DNA of 64,000 nt. It comes from Erinaceus europaeus. Taxonomy: Eukaryota; Chordata; Mammalia; Eulipotyphla; Erinaceidae. The stretch spans positions 1,054,001 through 1,118,000 of the forward strand of contig NW_026647188.1 of assembly GCF_950295315.1 (NCBI RefSeq), read 5' to 3'. Position numbers and translations under genes: made by a program. The notes under the pieces are model-generated. The model made no database searches. It saw only the letters and a program-made list of their open reading frames with translations, and was not told the origin of the DNA. Shown piece by piece: positions 1 through 9,478 of this stretch (its first letter is position 1; each line of letters begins with the position of its first letter).

Positions 1-129
1 TAGTAGTTGTAGTAGTGTGTAGTATCTGCAAAAGTAAATGTATTGTGTGTCCAAAGTTCCCTTTAATTATAAGAGAAAATCTATCAGGCAGAAGAAATGA
101 CCCCTCATGTGATATCGGACTAAATATAT
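1..129 (+). repeat. Module B-short, left part, interrupted by ERV insertion
   Basis: AT-rich array sequence beginning just inside module B. The same sequence recurs at about 49875-50000 and 53690-53815, where it runs uninterrupted through the point at which the provirus sits here. The last six bases (124-129, ATATAT) are one copy of the ERV target-site duplication. A short open frame across this stretch has no counterpart in a known family and is not called a gene. Confidence 0.85.
124..129. repeat. ERV target-site duplication, left copy
   Basis: ATATAT directly precedes the TG of the LTR and is repeated at 5276-5281 directly after the CA of the other LTR. The empty paralogous sites near 50000 and 53815 carry it once. 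A 6-bp duplication is usual for class II (betaretrovirus-like) ERVs. The AT-rich context leaves about 1 bp of ambiguity. Confidence 0.8.
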
Positions 130-478
130 TGTTGTGGTGGTGGTCTGGTTTCGGGCTGCACCACGGAGAAGAGAGCGGACGTGCAGAACAAAGGGGTAGA
201 CAAATCTTTATTATAGGATGGGGGGTTTGGTCCAGACCACGTGGAGCCAGCCAGCAATGACCGTCCCCACTATCTGACCAAGGGGGGGAGAGCAGGGAGC
301 CAGACCTCAGAGAGGGAGAGCTGAGAGCCCAGAGAGTGGGGGGTGAGGGGGCTTTTTATTGGGCGACAACCAGGGGTGACGTGTAGGGCCAGGATTTGTT
401 GAAAGGGTGCACTCTAGGATTTTGCGGGGTGTAGAAAAACCTGGGGGCGGAGACTATCAGAATAACTCCTCAGCAACA
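130..478 (-). repeat. ERV 3' LTR
   Basis: A 349-bp LTR with TG...CA ends. On the minus strand it carries a TATA-like AATAAAAAG (about 352-360) and, further on, an AATAAA polyadenylation signal (207-212) followed by GT-rich sequence, so a U3-R-U5 order can be read. It aligns end to end with 4925-5275. Confidence 0.92.
207..212 (-). promoter_or_regulatory. Retroviral polyadenylation signal in 3' LTR
   Basis: AATAAA on the minus strand within CCTATAATAAAG, about 80 bp before the LTR terminus. The equivalent hexamer is kept in the 5' LTR near 5002-5007. Confidence 0.6.
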
Positions 479-495
479 TCTCCTCCTATCCCTTT
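479..495 (-). promoter_or_regulatory. Polypurine tract of the ERV
   Basis: On the minus strand a purine-rich run (AAAGGGATAGGAGGAGA, one T) abuts the 3' LTR, the place where plus-strand DNA synthesis is primed in retroviruses. Confidence 0.65.
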
Positions 496-2285
496 ATATT
501 TAAATGGACACAGTAAAAAAATGGAATGGAGCAGGCTTAAATGTTTTAGAGGAATGCCATTTCAAGTGGGAAGATGTAGGACTTTCTGTGGAGGAGGGAA
601 GGCTTAAATGGCTGCTAACCTTGTGAGATTTATGCGTCCTCCTGTGCTCAACCCCTCTTTAGAGAGAGAGAGACTTACCTGGAGAGACTCGTCTCATAGG
701 TTTAAGCGCAGCCTGCTCAACCATCTCTTTACAATATCTCTACATCTTTTCTATCTTTCTATCTAGTAATTGCATAAGATGTGCAAAGTCTGTAAAAGAC
801 TATCATGGGACAGAAACCTTTTGGGCATAAGCCTAAATGATATAACAAAATAGGAAGGGACAAGTAGGGTAGTAGTAAAAGCCAGTGTGGTGTGAAAGGA
901 AGGGTTGGTGTGTAAAGGAACATTCCCCATTTGGGTGGGGAAAGGGGCAAGGGTACATAATGAGGGGGAGGCAGGAGGCATGACCCACCAAACAGAGGGG
1001 CTATTTGGCATTGTATAGTCCTCAAGGCAACAGTCAGTAAAGTCTATGAATTACTCAGGATCAGTCTATGAAAAACCAGCAGCGTGAAAGGAAATAAGCT
1101 GCTTCAAAATTGCGTAAAAAATATATAGGTTATGTCAGAAAGTCCCATAAAAGTCTCAGTCCGAAGTAGATGGCTTGGGGAAGAATTGGCAGGGGATGCA
1201 ATGCTGCATGATGGAGGTCAGCCGCTGGAATGTTGCTTTTCTGTAGATAGCCAGCTGGAACTGCCAACACGTGACAAGCAGGTCAGAAGCAGGAACGGTA
1301 ACCAGGCATGAAGAAAGTTCTGTCCTTGTAGTCTGTGTATCAGGTTATTCAGATCGTGTTGAGTGACATCTAGGGTTTCAGGGGGTGTGCCACAGTAGTC
1401 ATGCCATCTAGTGGGTGATGTCAGGGTGTGCAGGGGTTCAGATGGTTTTTCCAGGATTCCTGTGAAAGAAACACAAACAATCTGCTTCTCATGGTTAATT
1501 TGAGCTTGTAACAAGTTATAGGTTTGTTATAGTTGATACCTCGATGATTATAATTGGTTTAGAATCTCTTTATGATTTTATTTAAAGGTCATATAATGTG
1601 ACCTCCTGTAGCAGCCTCTACCGCTGGATCTTGAGACCAATTTTAGCTAAAATATGTATTTTAAACAGACTCAAATTGCTTAGAGAGTTAACGCATATTC
1701 ATGACAATGATTTTAACGTTTACAGTGCCAGATTGATGCCAGATCTGTTGTGGATTAATTTCCACAAGATAGTTTACAGGGCACCTTTGGGGGCCCTTCA
1801 AAGGTGTCCTGTATATAAAATTTATATAGTTTAGTTTTGGGAATGAATAGTCACATTGAACATTTAGACTTTTACCTAAATTGTAAGTTACCTTAACAAA
1901 TTAATTTTACCTTGTCTGGTAAAAGTGTAGCTGTAGTGTTACACTTTTGACCGTTAATTTAGTGTTACCAAACTTGAGACATACCCATAAACATTTAGTT
2001 ATAACAAACTGGAGGAAAAAGAATTTTTGTTATAAAAACACATTATTTAAAAAAAAATTAAATCTGTCATTAGTCACACAGTTTAAGACTAAACACTTAC
2101 ATATATACCAAAACTATATATAAAATTCAAAAGAGGGAGAAAGAAAAAAAAATTTGGAATGTTTCTGGACGTCCCCAAAAACTTTGGCTGCGTCCAGCAT
2201 TTTTATATAAAGCCAATTACCTTTTAGATTACTCCAAGCAGATGGGTCATGCAAAAAAAAGTTTTTTTTTTGTCATTCAACACAC
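496..2285 (-). other. ERV 3' internal region, unassigned (env position)
   Basis: This stretch lies between the integrase/env-leader segment and the polypurine tract, where env would sit. I recognise no surface or transmembrane Env signature: no furin-type cleavage site, fusion peptide or CX6CC motif. The longest minus-strand frame is 98 codons (1218-1514), with a hydrophobic stretch near its C-terminus, and resembles nothing I can name. AT-rich, low-complexity sequence occupies about 1840-2270. A sequence matching the mammalian 5' splice-site consensus lies at 673-681 on the minus strand. The region is either a heavily decayed env or sequence acquired by the element. Confidence 0.5.
673..681 (-). 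promoter_or_regulatory. Consensus 5' splice site near the ERV 3' end
   Basis: The minus strand reads CAGGTAAGT, a perfect match to the U1 consensus, about 200 bp upstream of the 3' LTR. A donor is not expected at this place in a simple betaretrovirus, so it may be fortuitous or belong to a late intron. Confidence 0.35.
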
Positions 2286-2381
2286 TCACTCACAAAAACA
2301 ACTGGCCAGTAATAACATAAGACATACAGGGAAAGGGTAGGATAGAGGTCTCTGCGAGCCAGATTTTGTAGGTTCTGCCAT
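2286..2381 (-). pseudogene. env: Possible env leader (signal-peptide-like) remnant
   Basis: A minus-strand ATG at 2381 lies 7 nt after the integrase stop codon (2388-2390) and opens a 31-codon frame ending in TGA at 2286-2288. The frame has a polar N-terminal part with Lys6 and Arg11, then a hydrophobic core around residues 19-29 rich in Leu and Cys, which is the layout of a signal peptide. Position right after pol and this composition suggest the beginning of env. No recognisable Env ectodomain follows, so the gene is broken at once. The call rests on position and hydrophobicity only; a chance frame is possible. Confidence 0.4.
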
Positions 2382-2387
2382 GTCGTA

Positions 2388-3210
2388 TTACAGGTCCTGG
2401 GATGTATCCTGCATCTGGTCCTCTTGTAGTATTTCTTGTTCTTCAGGAATAACAGTGCCATCCTGCTGGTATTGTCGGACATGGCGGGCAGGAACCCAGA
2501 CAGGTTTAGAGAAATTTTGAGGAAAAATGCATGCTAAACCCCTTCCCATGGTCAATAATGGGTCAGGCCCTTTCCAAATTTTATTGAGTGGGTCTCTCCA
2601 TTTGACCTTAATAGATGGGAGGGTAGATGGTGTTTGCCAGTGAAGAATAATAGGGGGTAAGGCCGAGTTATTGTAAATATTAAAGAGATTTAACGTAGTT
2701 AAGGCTTTTGCTAGCTGGATATTGGGGGGATATGTTCCTCCTTTATCTTTCTTTAGTTGAGCCTTCAGAGTTTGATGGGCCCTCTCGACAATGCCTTGTC
2801 CCTGTGGATTTTAGGGAATGCACATGGTATGAGTAATATTCCAGAGGGAACAAAAATCTTTAAATTGTTTGCTTGTAAACATAGGTGAATTGTCTGTTTT
2901 CAAAAATAATGGGACGCCCATAACGGCAAAACAAGATAGCATATGGCTTACAAGCTTTTTAGCACTTTCTCCTGTCTGAGCTGTAGCCCACATAAATTTA
3001 GAAAAGGTATCAATTGAGACAAACACATATTTTTGTTTGCCAAAGATTGGTATGTGGGTGACATCAATTTGCCAAATAGCATTCATTAGCTTTTAAACCT
3101 CGGGGGTTAACCCCAAGGGTCTGGATAGCAGGTGTCTTTATGAGACTTGCACAAGTAGAGCATGTAGCGAGGATATGTTTTAACTGTGGTACAGGAACAT
3201 CAGGGAATCA
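2388..3210 (-). pseudogene. pol: Retroviral integrase (pol 3' part), interrupted by a stop
   Basis: Integrase joins reverse-transcribed proviral DNA to the host chromosome. On the minus strand the segment starts with the second half of the zinc-binding domain (CSTC pair near 3150-3160). The catalytic core follows, with the first aspartate in DVTHIP and the second in TDNSP, spaced as in betaretroviral integrases. A TAA at 2811-2813 interrupts the frame, but homology continues in the same frame: the third catalytic residue, a glutamate in GIVERAH, is encoded at 2784-2786, and a C-terminal domain with a VKWRDP motif follows to the stop at 2388-2390. The His pair of the zinc domain and everything upstream in pol are absent. 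Strong family match; clearly a pseudogene. Confidence 0.93.
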
Positions 3211-3211
3211 A

Positions 3212-3807
3212 TCAGGCCCCGTTTTGCTTACATGGGGCAACTGCATAGACCTGCATCATAGCGGGTGCCCCATAACTGCATGATGTAAGTTCCTGTGTCG
3301 GTAGAATCCAATTATCTGGGTGTAGGTCTTTAAGATTAAGGCATACCTGACGGAACTGTGGTGTCATGCCTTCCCAGACAATAGAGCACAGGAGTAGTGT
3401 GAGGACTTCAGGATTATATACCTTTCTCTCTAAGCTTCTCTTCACCCTTGAGATGAAGCTCGCCAATGATTCATCAGAGCCTTGGTGAAAAGAGTTAATG
3501 GGAGCTGACAGATCTTCATCTGGTGTGGAAACCCTTTCCCATGCTTGTGTTGCACAGATGCGTACCTGTTCAAATTACCGGTTGGAAACCTGGCTTCTGC
3601 CTGCTGAGCTCCAGATTCATAAGCTCCTGCTCCAAACAAAGCATCAGAATTCCATTCTACTTGTTTGTTACTATTTTCCTGTGATTGCCTAGAGCACTCA
3701 TCGCGTAAGCATGCCTGCCACTGAAGATAGAGTGGGTCTGGGAGTGCAGCACGAGCCAGATATTTCCAGTCTTGTGGTGTATTTAAATGCTGGTAAAAAC
3801 TCCTCAA
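3212..3807 (-). pseudogene. gag: Gag capsid remnant, frame-broken
   Basis: Capsid forms the shell of the retroviral core. Two overlapping minus-strand frames are needed. In 3442-3807 there is a TPQDWKYLA motif and helical capsid N-terminal-domain sequence; at 3212-3466 there is the capsid C-terminal domain, preceded in that frame by a QGSDES segment that fits the major homology region. The change of frame falls near 3480-3520. Just upstream (about 3810-3930) capsid-like sequence drops into yet another frame. After the end at 3212 no nucleocapsid zinc knuckle (CX2CX4HX4C) follows; integrase sequence begins within a few bases, which marks an internal deletion. Assignment as capsid is by motif recognition. 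Confidence 0.8.
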
Positions 3808-3930
3808 GATGGACTTGGTCCAGGGAGATTGTATTCCGTCCTCCCTGACTGCTTGTCTGAGTGTTCAAAGGTTTTTAGAGGAATATGGCTGCCATGGCTG
3901 AGGGTTTTGTTTAGAAGGGGCCAAGATTAC

Positions 3931-4809
3931 CTAGAATGTGTGGATTTGGTCCGATGGCGCAGGAGAGGGAGCTACAGAATTGGAAAGTGCCATATAAACT
4001 GCTGTAGTGGCTGCAGGGGAGACTAAATGCTTATCTACGGGGATGGAGCTCCCAGGGTGGACTGCACATTGTTTAAAATCCTTAAATGCTGAAAAAATAT
4101 CCTTTATCTCTCGTATCTTAGCCACTAGGTCCGTTAATGGTGACGTATCATCAGGGGGAGGGGTTAGGGACGAGGAAGCCTCAGGCAGAGCTGAAACCAG
4201 TGCGGCAGGGGCTAGGGGCAGGGTCAGGAACACGGAAGCTGCAGGCGGAGCTGAAACCGGGGCAGCAGGGGCAGGGGGGTTCAGGGTCACAGAAACCTCA
4301 GGTGGAGCTGAAACCGCAGCAGCAGGGGCCGGGGGCGGGGTCAGGAAAACGGAAGCTGCAGGCGGAGCTGAAACCGGGGAGGCAGGGGTCAGGGGGGGGT
4401 TCAGGGAGGCAGAAACCTCAGGCGGAGCTGAAACCGGGGTGGCAGGGGCCGGGGGCGGGTTCAGGGAGGCAGAAACCTCAGGCAGATCTGAAACCGGGGC
4501 GGAAGGGGGCGGGGTCAGTGGAGGAGCATCTGAACATGTGTGTGTGTCTGTGGGAATGGAATTCTTGGGTTTAGCCGCTGATTGCTTAGGACGTCTAAGT
4601 TGTAAGCACATGTGATTTAACTCTCGTACCTCAGCCTCAAGCTCACTTAACCTTATGGCATAGCACGTTTTACATATCTTGAAAGTGGCGATCACAGTTA
4701 AAAAAATCCAAGGGGTAGCGAAAATTAAACCATTAATGACAGCGCCAATCTGTCCCAAGTCAAGAGATAATGACTGGGACACCTCCTCATAAAATGAGAA
4801 ATTTCCCAT
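3931..4809 (-). pseudogene. gag: Gag N-terminal (matrix/linker) region with P/A-rich repeats
   Basis: The minus-strand frame is open from 4851 to 3931. The ATG at 4809 is preferred because it gives an MGNFSF start resembling a myristoylated Gag N-terminus; an in-frame ATG lies 14 codons upstream. About residues 25-50 are hydrophobic (GLIFATPWIFLTVIATF). A leucine/glutamate-rich segment that could form a coiled coil (RLSELEAEVRELNHM) follows, then six tandem 19-20-residue repeats rich in Pro, Ala, Ser and Val (codon register at 4191, 4251, 4308, 4368, 4428, 4488), then a short charged region. An N-terminal hydrophobic anchor recalls IAP Gag, which is targeted to the ER, but that parallel is inference. 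The frame is lost before capsid, so no complete Gag can be made. Confidence 0.75.
4137..4520 (-). repeat. Tandem 57-60 bp repeats inside gag
   Basis: The plus-strand marker CTGAAACC starts at 4191, 4251, 4308, 4368, 4428 and 4488, giving periods of 60, 57, 60, 60 and 60 bp, all multiples of three. On the minus strand each copy encodes a Pro/Ala-rich block, and the reading frame is preserved through all six. Confidence 0.85.
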
Positions 4810-4904
4810 GGTGGAGGGAAACACAGGGCCACAAAGGTGGGCGGATGCCACTTACCTGTGTCAGGGCGGTTTCGGAGACCGCAGGCCGGGCATGGTGTGG
4901 ATAC

Positions 4905-4922
4905 GGAACACGATGGGCACCA
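4905..4922 (-). promoter_or_regulatory. ERV primer-binding site, lysine-tRNA-like
   Basis: Two bases inside the 5' LTR the minus strand reads TGGTGCCCATCGTGTTCC. It matches the primer site for tRNA-Lys(1,2) at about 13 of 18 positions, including TGG, GCCCA and CGTG; the C-to-T at position 4 fits CpG decay. Spacing and the TGG start are typical of a PBS; the tRNA identity is tentative. Confidence 0.65.
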
Positions 4923-4924
4923 GA

Positions 4925-5275
4925 TGTTGTTGTGGTGGTCTCGTGTCGGGCTGCACCGAGGAGAAGAGAGCAGACATCCAGAGCAAAGGGGTACACACAT
5001 CTTTATTATAGGATGGGGGGTTTGATTCAGACAACATGGAGCCAGCAGGCAATGGCCATCCCCACTATCTGACCACGGGGGGAGAACAGGGAGCCAGACC
5101 TCAGAGAGGGAGAGCTGAGAGCCCAGAGAGAGGGGGAGTGAGGGGGCTTTTTATTGGGAGACAACCAGGGATGACGTGTAGGGCCAGGAGTGGTTGAAAG
5201 GGGGCACTCTAGGATTTTGCTGGGTGTAGAAAAACCTGGGGGCGAAGACTGCATCAGAATAACTCCTCAGCAACA
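4925..5275 (-). repeat. ERV 5' LTR
   Basis: A 351-bp LTR with TG...CA ends, aligned throughout with 130-478 with about 30 substitutions and a few 1-2 bp indels. On the minus strand it has an ACACGTCA element resembling a CRE half-site, a TATA-like AATAAAAAG (about 5148-5156) and a later AATAAA (about 5002-5007) followed by GTGTGT. Confidence 0.92.
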
Positions 5276-5490
5276 ATATATAAATAAATATGCAAATATA
5301 TGGGGATGATCTAGGAGGATTTGAAAAAATAAAAAAATAATAAAAACCACAGGAAGACCACAGGTAAACAATTCTAAAAATGACAGATACATATGTATAT
5401 TTATATATGTATATGGATGTATATCTTTATTATAAAGTCTGAGAGATACGCCATGGATATGAGGAGACAGAATATGGCTTGTGTCAGAGA
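5276..5490 (+). repeat. Module B-short, right part, and start of module S
   Basis: This continues 1-129 after the ERV; 5276-5281 is the second target-site copy. It lacks the roughly 500-bp middle of module B: sequence jumps from GGAAGACC to ACAGGTAAACAATTC. The same jump is seen near 50075 and 53893, so it defines a B-short subfamily. Module S begins near 5425 and breaks off at about 5490, where the sequence switches to the 3' side of the (TA)n region of module A. Confidence 0.82.
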
Positions 5491-6541
5491 GACTGCTAGT
5501 TCCCAGTGCAAGCCTCATGGCAAAAACCTCTCACTCTTCAGTGTCTTTACATCTGAAAATAAGAAAAGTGACCAAGGGCCAAGGAGAGCTACAATGGTGT
5601 CTATATTGAGCTGTAAATCAGAATGTGCCAAGTGTTTTGCACAAAATCACCTACACTGTGTTCATTGATGACAGGTTTTAAGCTGGCTTGTCGAGATTGT
5701 AAGGCTGCAGCTCTCATGCCCACAGACCCCAGACAGCCCCAGCCTTCACCATATGCGGTACTACCAGACCTGACAGTAATGTGTGTGTGTGTGTGTGTCT
5801 GTCTGTCTGTCTGTGTCTCTGTGTGCTCAGAGCTCACCTATAGAGGTCTCAGAGCATGGGTGGGAAGGTAGCCAGCCTCACCTGCAACTTACGTACAGAG
5901 AACCTAGCTGGTCAGGGCAAGCCAGCCAGCCCAGATTCTGGCTAAGCAAGAATGCACATGCAAAGGGACTCTCATGTCTCCCTCTCTTGAGTTCCTGATT
6001 CAATCTCATGCCTCACTATCATCCAAACACTGCCAACAGGGTAAGCTGGGGCACCTCTCAGATTTTAAGGACAGGAGCCTGTCCCGTCAAGTTTGGCTGC
6101 CTACTCAATCTCCAGACTCTCAGTCCAATGCTCAGGGCAGCAGATTACAAGCCCAGAATGAACCCAGAAAGAGCTGTGTTTCAACATAGATGGAAACTGT
6201 GTTTGACCAAACAGTAGTGGATGAACTGGTCCCCTTACACCTATCCTTTGTGTCCGGCTAAGGCAATGGCTCCTGTGGACTCACAATCCCTGATCATGGT
6301 GTCCTTCTTTGATTTACAGTTTTGGGATAGGACTCCGTGGACAAAAAGAGCAAGAGGGAAGTAGATGATTTGGCAGCGGTAGTTTGTGCTGAGAGAGATT
6401 TGTTGAGTGATAAGAGGTATATGAATGGCTCTGTGAGATGTCTCTCATGACTATGGCTCAGAAGGGCCAGGTGTATCCTCCTTACTACCCTAATCTAGAG
6501 CTGTGCAGGTCTCTAGCTAAAAAATATTTTCATATCTCTAC

Positions 6542-6547
<6 letters not shown>
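5491..6547 (+). repeat. Module A copy with a large internal deletion
   Basis: It enters module A at GCTAGTTCCCAGTGC, joins into S by a shortcut near 5650 (AAATCACCT to ACACTGTG), and carries a (TG)n(TCTG)n tract at 5779-5825. Near 6302 it jumps from TGATCATGGTGTCC to TTCTTTGATTTACAG, losing about 1.2 kb present in full copies. It ends at the (TA)n site. Confidence 0.85.
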
Positions 6548-6606
<59 letters not shown>

Positions 6607-9478
6607 TCACTGATGTAGTCATTTTCTACAATGGATTCCATATAAAATTCAGACAATTGATTGCTAAAACCTGGAGAGAAACTGTGCATCGGAAAAAGAA
6701 TTTTCCAAAGGAGTAAAATCTCAAAATCATTAGCTATATGCTGCTCCAACGGGACAGAGAGAAAAAGGCTTGAGAAGGAACTCATCAAGGAGACTCTCCA
6801 CATGGACAGGCACCACAAGTTTCCTAGTCTGGCAACAGACACATTCCATCTGGTAGTTCCCAGTGCAAGCCTCAGGGAAAAACCTCTCCCTCTTCAGTGT
6901 TTTTACATCTGAAAAGAAGAAAAGTGATCTAGGGCTAAAGAGAGCTGTAATGGTGTCAATATTGAGCTGTAAATCAGAATGTACCAAGTGTTTTGTGTGT
7001 CAATATTGAGCTGTAAATCAGAATGTACCAAGTGTTTTGCAAAAAAATCACTTTACTATAAACTCTGAGTGATACTGGCATGGAAATGAGGAGACATAAT
7101 ATGGCTTGGGTCAGAAAGACTCACAAACTGAGGCTCCTGTAGCCTAGGTGAAATCGCCAATACAACAAGCCAGAGCTCAGCAGTGCTCTGTTAACTCTCT
7201 TTGTATATCAGGACCTGTCAGTAAAATAAGTATATACGTAAAATATTAATGATTGAAACAGAGTGTGTGAGAGCATGTGAGAGTTAGAGACAGAGAAGGA
7301 GAGAAGAGACATAGATGAGTTGGAAAGAGACCAGAATTCAAAAACCTCCTACACTGTGTTCATTGATGACAGGTTCAAACCTGGCTTGTAGAGATTGTAA
7401 GGCAGCAACTCTCATGCCCAAAGACAACAGACAGCTCCAGCCTTCACCATATGCTGTACTACCAGACCTGAGAGTAATGTCTGTGTGTGTGTGTCTGTGC
7501 GTGCTCAGAACTCACCTATAGTAGTCTAGAGCATGGATGGCAAAGCAGCAGCCTCACCTGCAACTTATGTACAGAGAACCTAGCTGGTTAGGGAAAGCCA
7601 GCTAGCCCAGATTCTGGCTAAGCAAGAATGCATATGCAACGGGACTCTCATGTCTTGCTCTGCTGAGTTCCCGATTCAATCTCATGCCTCACTATCATCC
7701 AAACACTGCCAACGGGGGAAGCTTGTGCACCCCTCAGAATTCAGGGGCAGGACCCTGTCCAGTCACGTTTGGCTGCATACTCAGCCTCCAGGTTCCCAGT
7801 CCACTTCTCAGTGGACAGCAGATTACAAGCCCAGAAAGAACCCAGAAAGAGCTATGTCTCAACAAAGATGAGAACTGTGTTTGACCAAACAATAGAGGAT
7901 GAACCCAGCCCCTTACACCTCCCATTTGGGTTCTGCTAAAGAAAATGATCCTGAGGCCTCACAATCCCAGATCACGGTGTCCTGGTGTCAACACATCACT
8001 CTCAGAGAGATTCCCAGAAGTAGGCATCCATGAGTGCCCCATACAAAGTCGCTCTGCTTGCAGGAAGCACAAACTCCCTGGGCCCTTGCTATGGAGAGAC
8101 AAATGGAAGATGGATGCCTCCATTGTCTGAATTAGGAGTTTCCAGTGGAGATCACAGCACCAGCCCTCACCTGAGGGCCTGGCTGCTGCTAATAAAGGCA
8201 ATTGGAAACACCTGTTACCACTTGGGACCTGAGGACATACTCAAGAATCCCTCCAGGAGCTAGCAGGCTGGCAGACCTCCTGACCCCAGGAAAGCTGTGC
8301 TCCTAGTTGCTAGGGCATTCTAGCCAGAGGTGAGAATATTACCTAGATACAAGAAAGAACTTCAGGTTTCAAAAGGATTTGAAACCCCGTGAGGCACTTG
8401 GAAAAGACATTTCACAGCCATCAAAAAACCCTCTTTCAGAACCCTGGAAGCTTCAGTTTTGTGTGGAAAATCTGGACACTGGTGTGGCCATCAGTACCAC
8501 AGATCCTTTACATTCGGCCCAATAGAGAAAAAGCACAATGTGTGTGCCAGTGGGATAGAGTTTCACTTCTCTTGACCTGGGCTCTTATGGAATAAGGACA
8601 AGGATGTGGTGCAGGAAATTGTGGAGTTCTGCATTAGGCTGAGTGTCAGCCTCAGGGCCCTGGAGAATGGAAGTCAAGCACAGAGGGCCTGGACAGCTGC
8701 AGCTGGAGATGGTCATATGCCTGTTACATGCAGCAGGATCGTTGTCTCATCAATTCCCCAATGCACTATGCCATATGCAGGAGACTGAATAATCCAAAGG
8801 GCAAAGAAAGGAAAATGTCAACACTAGGAAGTTGGAGTTCACGATGCATGCACTGTATTCCATAAGGGCCCAGTGAAGAAGGCACGTAGAGACAGACAGA
8901 GAGACAGGATGACAGAGACAGAAAAGGACTGAAATTCTGGCCCTGTGTTGATCAGTGCCAGAGCACTGAAGACAAACCCTCCATACCCATGCAACTTCTA
9001 ACAAGTGGCATTATTATTTTATGTTTGTGAGGAAAGGTTACACTTAGAACATCTAGGTCTTAGCCCACTCTGAGAAGTAACACTTGGCCTGCAGCCCACT
9101 CTCCAAAACTGCCCTCGCCTCTCCAATTTGGAAGTAGTCTTAGTGATACTCCAGCCAAGATGCAGGCTGGCTTATTGCATCTCCCTGGTCCAGCATCAGA
9201 GTGTCCTATGTGCAGGGAACTGCACTATGTCGATTTCTTCTTTGATATACAGTTTTGGGATAGGATTCAGTGGACAAAAAGAGGAAGAGGGAAGTAGATG
9301 ATTTGACAGCTGTAGTTTGTGCTGAGAGAGATTTGTAGAGTGATAAGAGGTATAGGAATGGCTCTGTGAGATGTCTCTCATGACTGTGGCTCAGAAGGTC
9401 CAGGTGTATCCGCATTACTACCCTAATCCGGAGCTGTGCAGGTCTCTAGCTAAAAAATATTTTCAGATCTCTACATGT

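Larger units (their letters stand above)
130..5275 (-). mobile_element. Defective class II (betaretrovirus/IAP-like) endogenous provirus
   Basis: A complete LTR-to-LTR element of about 5.15 kb, read on the minus strand. From its own 5' end it holds an LTR (4925-5275), a primer-binding site (4905-4922), Gag N-terminal sequence (3931-4809), frame-broken capsid (3212-3807), integrase (2388-3210), a possible env leader (2286-2381), about 1.8 kb of unassigned sequence, a polypurine tract (479-495) and the 3' LTR (130-478). The two LTRs differ at roughly 30 of 350 positions by eye, about 90% identity, so the insertion is old. No nucleocapsid zinc knuckle, protease, RT or RNase H sequence is seen, and every coding segment has stops or frame changes. 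Class II is inferred from the integrase sequence, the 6-bp target duplication and the lysine-like primer site. Confidence 0.93.

Noticed and set aside
1598..1834. 78-codon plus-strand frame in the ERV 3' region
   Set aside because: It is antisense to the provirus, has no recognisable motif and is within the length expected by chance in this composition.
496..2285. Intact env gene
   Set aside because: There is no long minus-strand frame and no cleavage site, fusion peptide or CX6CC motif; only a possible leader remnant at 2286-2381.
4007..4615. 202-codon plus-strand open frame
   Set aside because: It lies antisense to the Gag Pro/Ala repeat region. The 57-60 bp repeats and high GC keep both strands open; the minus strand matches the Gag context and the plus strand matches nothing.
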